A stretch of DNA of 64,000 bases from Candidatus Eiseniibacteriota bacterium (GTDB taxonomy: Bacteria > Eisenbacteria > RBG-16-71-46): contig JADJLL010000001.1 in NCBI GenBank assembly GCA_016710095.1, positions 124,001-188,000 on the forward strand, in the 5' to 3' direction. The notes beneath the pieces are model-generated. The model was given only the letters and a program-made list of their open reading frames with translations, made no database searches and was not told the DNA's origin. Each line of letters begins with the position of its first letter. Position 1 is the stretch's first letter. Shown here piece by piece: positions 10,128-17,147 of the stretch. Made by a program: the position numbers and the translations under genes.

Positions 10128-11070
10128 AGCCTCGCGCCGTCTTCATGGGCACGCCGGAGTTCTCGGTGCCCGCCCTGCACGCCGTGGCCGATCGCTGCGA
10201 CGTCACGCTCGTCGTGACGCAGCCCGATCGTCCCGCCGGGCGCGGCCGCCACATGGCCGAGTCGGCGGTCGCTTCGGCCGCGAGCGCGCTGGGCCTGCCG
10301 GTGCTCAAGCCGGCGGACATGAAGGCGCCCGAAGTGCGCGAACGGCTCGCCGCCGAACGCGCCGACGTGTTCGCGGTCGTGGCGTTCGGCGCGATCCTCA
10401 CGAACGAAGTGCTCGCGCTGCCGCGCGCGGGCTGCCTCAACCTGCACGGCTCCGTGTTGCCGGACTATCGCGGCGCCTCGCCCGTGCAGCGCGCGTTGTG
10501 GGACGGCCGCGCCGAAACGGGCGTGTGCACGATCTTCATGGATTCGGGCATCGACACCGGTGACGTCGTGCTGGTCGCGCGCGAGTGCGTGCGCGACGAG
10601 GACGACGCGGCGACCCTGGCGGCGCGACTCGCGACGCTCGGCGGTCCGCTGCTCGCCGAGTCGTGCGTGCTCGCTCACGAAGGAAGGGCTCCGCGCGCGC
10701 CGCAGGATCGCGCCGCGGGTTCCTATGCGAAGAAGCTGAAGAAGAGTGACGGCGCCGTGGATTGGGCGCTTTCGGCGCGCGAGATCTGGAATCACGCGCG
10801 TGCGGTGACGCCGTGGCCTGGGGCCACGGCGGGATTCTCGGGCAAGAGGTTGATCGTCCTGTCGTCGTGCCCGGTGGCGGGCGCAGGACATCCGGGAGAG
10901 GTGCTGGGTTGGGATGCCGAGGGCGTGACGGTCGCCTGTGGCGACGGGCGCTGCGGCTGAAGCAGGTGAAGCCCGAGGGCCGAGCAGCGCAGGCGGCCGC
11001 CGAGTGGGCCCGTGGCGCGCGGCTCGCGCCGGGAGACCGGCTGCAGGCCGGGAAGGAGTTTCTGTCGTGA
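10124..11070 (+). CDS. fmt: Methionyl-tRNA formyltransferase (CTG start, one apparent frameshift)
   Basis: Formylates initiator Met-tRNA, the counterpart of deformylase. The conserved N-terminus RAVFMGTPEFSVPAL lies partly upstream of the first ATG (10145). The in-frame CTG at 10124 overlaps the def stop (CTGA) and has AGGGGG (10111-10116) 7 nt upstream, so I take it as the start. Motifs: TQPDRPAGRG, NLHGSVLPDYRGASPVQ (formyl-folate binding) and MDSGIDTGDVVL. The frame meets a stop at 10958-10960. One extra G in the GGG run at 10946-10948 joins GDG to ALRLKQVKPEGRAAQ, giving a normal C-terminal OB domain and a stop at 11068-11070. Corrected length is about 315 aa. Confidence 0.92.
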
Positions 11071-12568
11071 CTGAATATCGTGGTTCCTCGAGGCCTCCGC
11101 GCGCTCCGCGCAGTGGCCAGTCGCCTCGCCCGTTCTCGGGCGGCCCGCGTCGCGAAGGTGGCGGCGCCGGAGGCGCCGGGGGCTCGTACGACCGTGGCCC
11201 GCGCCGCGAAGGTGGTTTCTCGCGCGGCCCTCGTCCGGAAGGCAGTGGTGGTGGATACAACCGCGGTCCGCGCCCCGAGGGTGGCGGCGGCTACAACCGC
11301 GGACCTCGTCCCGAGGGTGGTGGTGGTTTCTCGCGTGGCCCGCGCCCCGAAGGCGCCGGTGGCTCCGCCGCGTCCTCGTCCAGGCGGCGCGGTTACAACC
11401 GCGGCCCGCGTCCCGGCCGGCGGCGGCGGCTTCTCGCGCGGTCCGCGTCCGGAAGGCGGCGGCGGTCCTACGACCGCGGCCCGCGCCGAGGCGGTGGTGG
11501 TTTCGCCGCGGTCCTCGTCCGGAAGGCGTGGCTACCGCGGCCCGCGTCCGAGGGCGGTGGTGGCTTCTCGCGCGGTCCTCGTCCGGAAGGCGGCGGTGGC
11601 TACAACCGTGGCCCGCGTCCCGAGGGCGGCGGTGGTTTCTCGCGCGGTCCTCGTCCGGAAGGCGGCGGCGGTTACAACCGTGGCCCGCGTCCGGAAGGCG
11701 GCGGTGGTTTCTCGCGCGGTCCTCGTCCTGAAGGTGGCGGCGGCTACAACCGTGGACCTCGCCCCGAAGGCGGCGGTGGTTTCTCGCGTGGTCCTCGTCC
11801 GGAAGGTGGCGGCGGTTACAACCGCGGCCCGCGTCCGGAAGGCGGCGGTGGTTTCTCGCGCGGTCCTCGTCCGGAAGGTGGCGGCGGTTACAACCGCGGC
11901 CCGCGTCCTGAAGGCGGCGGTGGCTTCTCGCGCGGTCCTCGTCCGGAAGGTGGCGGCGGTTACAACCGTGGCCCGCGTCCCGAAGGTGGCGCCCGCTTAC
12001 GACCGCCCGTCCTCGTCCGCAGGCGGCGGCGGCGGTGCTCAACCGTGGCGCTCGTCCGCGGAAGGTGGCGGCGGTTACAACCGTGGCCCGCGTCCCGAAG
12101 GCGGCCCGGCGGTTACAGCTCGCGCGGTCCTCGCCCCGGGGGCGGCGGCGGTTCCAACCGCGCGGTCCGCGCAGCGAAGGCGGCGGCTACAACCGCGGCC
12201 CGCGTCCCGAAGGTGGCGGTGGCTACAACCGCGCGCCGCGTCCCGAAGGTGGTTTCTCGCGTGGACCTCGTCCCGCGGGCGCCGGCGGATGGTTACGATC
12301 GCGGCCCGCGTCGCGAAGGCGGCTTCTCGCGTGGACCCCGTCCGGCGGGCGCCGGCGGATTCGATCGCGGCCCGCGCCGCGACGACTCGCGCGGCTTCGG
12401 CCAGGATCGCGGCTTCCGTCGCGACGATCGTGGCACCGACCGCGATCGCGGCGAACAGCCGGGTGAGGCGCCGACGCGCATGGTGCGTTGGCGGCGCGAC
12501 GGCAAGCCGTCGTCGGCCACGCCCCCGATCTGGAAGAAGAAGGACAATCGTCCGCTCAACATCCGTGA
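11067..12568 (+). CDS. Gly/Arg-rich low-complexity repeat protein (frame broken; may be fused to RsmB)
   Basis: Starts at GTG 11067, which overlaps the fmt stop (GTGA), with AAGGAG 8 nt upstream. The protein is almost entirely Gly, Arg, Pro, Glu and aromatic residues. It consists of alternating 12-residue units, EGGGGFSRGPRP and EGGGGYNRGPRP, preceded and followed by looser SYDRGPRREGG and DRGFRRDDRG units. It is strongly basic and predicted disordered, resembling RGG-type RNA-binding tails. The reading frame switches several times around 11350-11560 and 12000-12300. The repeat reappears in another frame each time, so indels are present. The end is uncertain. Either it stops at 12566-12568, overlapping the rsmB start, or it continues in frame 0 (PIWKKKDNRPLNIR) and fuses with RsmB after one more frame correction. 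No function is known to me; its place in a translation operon suggests RNA binding. Confidence 0.7.
11550..11981 (+). repeat. Six tandem 72-bp coding repeats (12 units of 36 bp)
   Basis: An uninterrupted block alternating a TTCTCGCGCGGTCCTCGTCC-type unit with a TACAACCGTGGCCCGCGTCC-type unit. Neighbouring 72-bp copies differ mainly at third codon positions. It encodes FSRG/YNRG units in one frame. Copy number is likely to vary between strains, and short-read assembly could collapse it. Confidence 0.85.
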
Positions 12569-13935
12569 CGCGTCCCGCGCCGTTCGACGAAGACCAGGGC
12601 GGACGCGGCCTGCCGAGCGATCCTCGCGAAGCGTCGCTGCGCATCCTCCACGCCGTGGACACGCGCAGCGCGTTCAGCGATCGCCTGCTCGACGGCGCGC
12701 ACCAGCGTCCCGGCGCCGACGGCCGCGACCGCGCGCTGCTGCACGAACTGGTGAAGGGTTCGCTCCGCTGGCGCGGACGGCTCGACTGGGCGCTCAACTC
12801 GCGCATCCACATCGGGCTCGACGCCGTGCAGCCGTGGATCCGCAACATCCTCCGTATCGGCGCCTACCAGATCCTCATGCTCGACCGGATCCCGATGCAC
12901 GCCGCGGTGGACGAGTCGGTGAAGCTCGCGCACAAGTACGGCCATCCGGGTTCGGCCGGCCTCGTGAACAGCGTGCTGCGCCGTCTCATCGAGGAGAAGG
13001 AACTGATCGAGTGGCCGGCCGGTGACGACGTCGAGTCGCTGTCGGTGTGGGGCTCGCACCCGATCTGGATCACCGAGCGCTGGCTCGAGCGGTTCGGACC
13101 GGAGTCCGCGCGCGCGCTGATGATGGCGAACAACCGTCCCGTGGCGACCGGGCTGCGCGTCAACGCGCTGCGCGGCACGCGCGAGGAACTCGCCGCGCGT
13201 CTCGTCACCGAAGGCGTCGAGTCGCGTCCCGGCACGCTGTCGCCCGACCTGCTGTGGGTCGAGGGACATCACGCGCCCGGCGCGCTCAAGGCGTTCACCG
13301 AAGGCTGGTGCACGGCGCAGGACGAGAGCGAAGCGCTCGTCGCGCGCGTGCTGGCGCCCGAGAAGAACGATCGCATCCTCGACATGTGCGCCGCCCCCGG
13401 CGGCAAGACCACGCACATCGCCGAGCTGATCGGCGACGAGGGCGAAGTCTGGGCGCTCGAGCGCGACAAGCACCGCGTCTCGTCGCTCGAGAACACGATC
13501 AAGCGTCTCGGTGACCAGTGCATCCACGTCGTGCACGGCGACGGCACCACCTACGAGTTCCCGATGCCGTTCGATCGCGTGCTCGTGGACGCGCCGTGCT
13601 CGGGTCTCGGTGTGATGGGCCGTCGCGCCGACGCGCGCTGGCGCAAGGGACCGGAAGTGCTGTCCGAAATGCCGCCGGTGCAGCTCGAACTGCTCGACGC
13701 CGCGTCGTATCGCGTGCGGCCGGGCGGCGTGCTCGTCTACAGTGTGTGCACGTTCGAGCCGGAGGAAACCGATCACGTCGTCGAGCGCTTCCTGGCGCTC
13801 CACCCGGACTTCACGCTCGAGAGCGTGAAGGGCCTGGTGCCCGACGCGGTCGTGACTCCGGAAGGCACCATGCGTGTGCTGCCGCAGCGTGACGGCTGCG
13901 ACGGCGCGTTCGCCGCGAGGATGCGCAAGAAGTGA
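12565..13935 (+). CDS. rsmB: 16S rRNA (cytosine-967-C5)-methyltransferase RsmB
   Basis: Methylates C967 of 16S rRNA. An N-terminal NusB-like RNA-binding domain (ASLRILHAVDTRSAFSDRLL, about residues 20-150) precedes a Rossmann methyltransferase with DMCAAPGGKTTHIAEL (SAM motif), DAPCSGLGVMG (catalytic Cys of motif IV) and VYSVCTFEPEE (second Cys). GTG 12565 gives 456 aa, normal for RsmB, and overlaps a possible stop of the preceding gene as GTGA. There is no clear ribosome site, so coupling to, or fusion with, the Gly/Arg-rich upstream coding region is likely. The stop overlaps the next start (GTGA). Confidence 0.95.
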   Translation: MTRPAPFDEDQGGRGLPSDPREASLRILHAVDTRSAFSDRLLDGAHQRPGADGRDRALLHELVKGSLRWRGRLDWALNSRIHIGLDAVQPWIRNILRIGAYQILMLDRIPMHAAVDESVKLAHKYGHPGSAGLVNSVLRRLIEEKELIEWPAGDDVESLSVWGSHPIWITERWLERFGPESARALMMANNRPVATGLRVNALRGTREELAARLVTEGVESRPGTLSPDLLWVEGHHAPGALKAFTEGWCTAQDESEALVARVLAPEKNDRILDMCAAPGGKTTHIAELIGDEGEVWALERDKHRVSSLENTIKRLGDQCIHVVHGDGTTYEFPMPFDRVLVDAPCSGLGVMGRRADARWRKGPEVLSEMPPVQLELLDAASYRVRPGGVLVYSVCTFEPEETDHVVERFLALHPDFTLESVKGLVPDAVVTPEGTMRVLPQRDGCDGAFAARMRKK

Positions 13936-14723
13936 GCGAAGAAAGCCCCGCGTCGCCGGCTCCGGCCGGCGACGCAGGCACTCCCGATCGCCGGCGCAAG
14001 TCCGGGCTGCGCGATTCGCTGTTCATGGCGGTACTGGCGCTGGCCGCGTTCGCGGTCGGCTTCGGTCTGTTCAACGGCTGGGTCATGCCGCGGCTCATTC
14101 ACGGCACGGGCGAGGTGCAGGTGCCCGATCTCGCGAACCTCACGTTCGAGCAGGCCGAGGCCGCGCTGCAGCCGATCGGACTCGTGCTCTCCCGCGCGGG
14201 CGAGCGTTTCGATCCGGGCGTGCCGCGCGGCTTCGTGCTGTCGCAGGACCCGCCCGCGGGCACGCCGGTGCGCGGACGCCAGCGCGTGCTCGTCACGGTG
14301 AGCCTCGGCGAGGAGTACAGCTCGGTGCCGGCGCTGTTCGGCGAGTCGCGCCGCAGCGCGCAGGTGTTGCTCGAGCGCGCCGGGCTGCGCGTGGGAGGGA
14401 TCACGCGTGCGCCGAACGACCAGGTGGGGCAGGACCTCGTCGCGGGGTCCGATCCGCCCGCCGAGAGCGTGCTGCCGCGCAACGCGCCGGTCGCGCTGCT
14501 CGTCTCCACGGGCCCCGGGCCCGAGGAGTACGTGATGCCCGACTACACCGGCCGCGAGATCGGTGGCGTGCGCCGCCAGCTCGAGGCGATGGGCTTCCGC
14601 GTGATGGTGCCGCCCGCGGCGCCGAGCGTGGGCTCGATCGTCGCGCAGGCCCCGCCCGCCGGATCGCGCGTGACGCGCGACGCGCAGATCACGCTGCAGG
14701 CGACGAGCCGCGTCATTCGATGA
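13932..14723 (+). CDS. Membrane-anchored PASTA-domain protein
   Basis: 263 aa from GTG 13932, overlapping the rsmB stop. A short polar N-terminus is followed by one transmembrane helix (DSLFMAVLALAAFAVGFGLF, about residues 28-50). Three extracytoplasmic PASTA repeats come next, each with the P-x-L/Y...A...L...G pattern (VQVPDLANLTFEQAEAAL, SVPALFGESRRSAQVLL, YVMPDYTGREIGGVRRQL). PASTA domains bind muropeptides in Ser/Thr kinases and penicillin-binding proteins. Here there is no kinase domain, so it may be a scaffold or peptidoglycan sensor. The rsmB-PASTA order is, to my knowledge, common in several phyla. Confidence 0.88.
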   Translation: MSEESPASPAPAGDAGTPDRRRKSGLRDSLFMAVLALAAFAVGFGLFNGWVMPRLIHGTGEVQVPDLANLTFEQAEAALQPIGLVLSRAGERFDPGVPRGFVLSQDPPAGTPVRGRQRVLVTVSLGEEYSSVPALFGESRRSAQVLLERAGLRVGGITRAPNDQVGQDLVAGSDPPAESVLPRNAPVALLVSTGPGPEEYVMPDYTGREIGGVRRQLEAMGFRVMVPPAAPSVGSIVAQAPPAGSRVTRDAQITLQATSRVIR

Positions 14724-14763
14724 TGGGGGCCTCCGGCCCCGCGTGTGCGGACGTCGTCCTGAT

Positions 14764-14793
14764 TTGCGCGACGCTCGCGTCGTGCGCCATGCT
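14764..14793 (+). promoter_or_regulatory. Weak candidate promoter just before rpe
   Basis: TTGCGC at 14764-14769, an 18-bp spacer and CATGCT at 14788-14793. Only 6 nt separate it from the rpe ATG, so the transcript would be leaderless. No ribosome site is visible, which is consistent. The -10 match is poor. Confidence 0.25.
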
Positions 14794-14799
14794 TTCCGC

Positions 14800-15465
14800 A
14801 TGAACGTCACCCGTCCGGTCATCGCGCCCAGCCTGCTGTCCGCCGACTTCTCGAAGCTCTCCGAAGAGCTTTCGATCGTGGATCCGTCGCTCGACTGGCT
14901 GCACTGCGACGTGATGGACAACCACTTCGTGCCCAACTTCACGTTCGGGCCGATCGTGATCACCGCTGCCCGCAAGCTCACGCGCGCCACGCTCGACGTC
15001 CATCTCATGATGGAGCGGCCGTGGGGGATGATCGACGAGTTCCGCAAGGCCGGCGCGGACATCATCACGGTGCATCTCGAAGCCTGCCCGCAGACGCGCG
15101 AAGTGCTGCGGCAGATTCGTGAGACCGGCGCGAAGGCGGGCCTGTCGCTCAAGCCCGGCACGCCGTGGGACGCGATCTCGCCCTACCTGCCCGATCTCGA
15201 CCTGCTGCTCGTCATGACCGTCGAGCCCGGCTTCGGCGGGCAGGCGTTCATGCCCGACATGATGGAGAAGGTCGAGGCCGCGCACCGCGAGCGCGCCGCA
15301 CGCGGGCTCGAGTTCGTGATCGAGGTGGACGGCGGGATCAACACGGACACGGTGAAGGTCGCCCGCAAGGCCGGAGCCGACGTGTTCGTCGCCGGGAACA
15401 GCGTGTTCCGTGCGCCAAGTCCGATCGCCGCTCTGGCCGCGCTGCGCGAGGCCGTCACGCACTGA
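14800..15465 (+). CDS. rpe: Ribulose-phosphate 3-epimerase
   Basis: Interconverts ribulose-5-P and xylulose-5-P in the pentose phosphate pathway. 221 aa TIM barrel with every family landmark: IAPSLLSADF, HCDVMDNHFVPNFTFGP (metal His and Asp), LDVHLM (metal His), MTVEPGFGGQAF (phosphate loop), EVDGGIN (catalytic Asp) and FVAGNSVF. The ATG at 14800 begins exactly at the conserved N-terminus. It is followed after 166 bp by a divergent paralogue. Confidence 0.97.
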   Translation: MNVTRPVIAPSLLSADFSKLSEELSIVDPSLDWLHCDVMDNHFVPNFTFGPIVITAARKLTRATLDVHLMMERPWGMIDEFRKAGADIITVHLEACPQTREVLRQIRETGAKAGLSLKPGTPWDAISPYLPDLDLLLVMTVEPGFGGQAFMPDMMEKVEAAHRERAARGLEFVIEVDGGINTDTVKVARKAGADVFVAGNSVFRAPSPIAALAALREAVTH

Positions 15466-15631
15466 CCGGCAGTTACGGTGGTACCGGGAGAAATCTCTCA
15501 AGCGGCACCTGCCGGGACCGAGACTCGTCACTGCCTGACCCCCGCAAGGCCCACCGCCTATCCCCCGTAGGGCGATGTCGGCACGTTCGAGATTCGACCG
15601 TGCGCATCTGTTCCGAGCCCCGGGAGTGCGG

Positions 15632-16393
15632 ATGGCGTTCGATCCTCCGATCGTGTCGGCGAGCGTGACGTCGGCGAGCATCGCCCAGGTGCCCGCGCAC
15701 CTGGCGCTGGCCGACCCCGACTACGACTGGATCCACTTCGACGTGTGCGACGTGAGTTTCGCGCGGCACATGACTTCGGGTCCGCCGATCGTCGAGTGGG
15801 CGCGGACGTTCACGTCGTGCCACTTCGACGTGCACCTGATGGTGTCGCGGCCCGACCGGCTGGTCGACGCGATGGCGCGCGCGGGCGCGAACACGTTCAC
15901 GTTCCACCCGCAGACCGTGGACAAGCCGAACGAACTCGTGCGGCGCATTCGGGCCGCGGGCATGCGCCCCGGCGTGGCGCTCGATCCCGACACGCCGTTC
16001 GAGGACGTGCGGCGGCTCATGGGCGTCGTGGACCAGGTGACCGTGATGACCGCGAGCATGGATCACGAGGGGCAGGGCTTCCGCGCCGAACTGCTCGAAC
16101 GCGTGCGGCTGGCGTGCGAGGAGCGCGATCGCAAGGGGCTCGACCTGCTCGTCGCGGCCGACGGCCTGCTCGCGCTCGACAACCTGACGGCGGTGAAGGC
16201 CGCCGGGGCCGACGTGTTCGTGGTCGGCAGCGGCATCTTCGCGACGGAGGACCCGAGCCGGGCGTTCGCCACGGTACGGGCGGCTCTGCGCGATCTTTCG
16301 CCGGGCGAAACCGAGGACGGCGTGACCCGTCAGGCGAGCGCTCCGGCGCCCAAGCCCATCACCTTCTTGAAGCGGCGAGCCACGGGCCGGTAG
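15632..16393 (+). CDS. Divergent ribulose-phosphate epimerase-family paralogue
   Basis: About 253 aa from ATG 15632 (GGGAG 5 nt upstream); an in-frame ATG at 15575 would add 19 residues. The barrel and metal ligands of the epimerase family are kept: WIHFDVCD (His and Asp), FDVHLM (His), VAADGL (Asp) and FVVGSGIF. The substrate loops are rewritten: NHFVPNFTFGP becomes VSFARHMTSGP, and the phosphate loop EPGFGGQAF becomes ASMDHEGQGF. It therefore probably acts on another sugar phosphate, or is regulatory. A polar tail of about 30 residues (PSGERSGA-like composition, ends FLKRRATGR) is extra relative to the family. Substrate unknown. Confidence 0.8.
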   Translation: MAFDPPIVSASVTSASIAQVPAHLALADPDYDWIHFDVCDVSFARHMTSGPPIVEWARTFTSCHFDVHLMVSRPDRLVDAMARAGANTFTFHPQTVDKPNELVRRIRAAGMRPGVALDPDTPFEDVRRLMGVVDQVTVMTASMDHEGQGFRAELLERVRLACEERDRKGLDLLVAADGLLALDNLTAVKAAGADVFVVGSGIFATEDPSRAFATVRAALRDLSPGETEDGVTRQASAPAPKPITFLKRRATGR

Positions 16394-16396
16394 CCT
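16367..16396 (+). promoter_or_regulatory. Candidate promoter for sigma factor-kinase pair
   Basis: TTGAAG at 16367-16372, an 18-bp spacer and TAGCCT at 16391-16396. The -10 overlaps the stop codon of the upstream gene. The predicted start is about 35-40 nt before the sigma-factor start codon. It matches the spacing and the TAG.CT -10 seen at 54576 and 57733. Confidence 0.45.
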
Positions 16397-16440
16397 CTCC
16401 CGGAGCGCCGGACCTTCCGGTGCCGGGAAACGGAGGACCG

Positions 16441-17052
16441 TTGGCCGATCGCGAAGCGCCCGAAGACGACGAACCGTCGCCGGCACCGCTCGAATCCACC
16501 GCGCTGCTGCTCGAGCGTGTGCGGGAAGGAGACGGCGCGGCGCGCGAGCGTCTCGTCGCGCGATTCCTGCCGCTGCTGCGCCGCTGGGCGAGCGGACGGC
16601 TTCCGGCATACGCGCGCTCGCTCGCGGATACCGACGATCTCGTGCAGGTCGCGCTGCTCAAGGCGCTCGATCACGTGGACACGTTCGAGGCGCGGCGCGA
16701 AGGCGCGTTCCTCGCGTACCTGCGGCAGGTGCTGCTCAACTCGCTGCGTGACGAGATCCGCCGCGCGGGACGCCGTCCCGCCGAGCCGATCGGCGAGCGC
16801 GAGTTCGCGAGCCGCGAGCCGTCGCAGTTCGAGCAGGCCGTCGGCCGCGACACGATGGAAGCGTACGAAGCCGCGCTCGAGCGCCTCACGGCCGCGCAGC
16901 GGGAGGCCGTGATCATGCGGCTCGAGTTCGGCTACGGCTACACGCGCATCGCCGAGGCGATGGGGCGCGGCAACGCCAACGCGGCCCGCATGCTGGTGGC
17001 CCGGGCGCTCGTGCAACTGGCGGCCGAAATGGAGCCTCACCGGGAAGGGTGA
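16441..17052 (+). CDS. RNA polymerase sigma factor, ECF-like
   Basis: 203 aa from TTG 16441 with GGAGGA 3 nt upstream. Region 2 (about residues 25-100) includes LADTDDLVQVALLKAL and FLAYLRQVLLNSLRDEIRR; region 4 (about 135-195) includes LTAAQREAVIMRLEFGYGYTRIAEAMG with the helix-turn-helix. There is no sigma region 3, so it belongs to the ECF-type group. It is followed 95 bp later by a membrane Ser/Thr kinase on the same strand and is preceded by its own candidate promoter. Sigma-kinase pairs in which the kinase activates the sigma factor are known in other bacteria; that link is inferred here. Confidence 0.88.
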   Translation: MADREAPEDDEPSPAPLESTALLLERVREGDGAARERLVARFLPLLRRWASGRLPAYARSLADTDDLVQVALLKALDHVDTFEARREGAFLAYLRQVLLNSLRDEIRRAGRRPAEPIGEREFASREPSQFEQAVGRDTMEAYEAALERLTAAQREAVIMRLEFGYGYTRIAEAMGRGNANAARMLVARALVQLAAEMEPHREG

Positions 17053-17147
17053 TTTTCGGCGTGCGGTTCGGCGGCCCCCCGGCGTTTTGAGGGGTGAAGG
17101 GCCGCATGGACGGCCCGCTGGGAAACGAAGGACGAGGGATCCGCGAC

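Noticed and set aside
9559..10563. A 334-residue deformylase with a long Arg-rich tail
   Set aside because: The tail overlaps well-conserved fmt in another frame and has shadow-frame composition; a one-base correction gives a normal C-terminus.
11550..11981. CRISPR-like array
   Set aside because: Units are contiguous 36/72-bp coding repeats with no unique spacers and no cas genes.
10792..12042. Minus-strand Arg/His-rich repeat protein
   Set aside because: Reverse-strand reading of the Gly/Arg repeat; the plus strand has the start, ribosome site and operon context.
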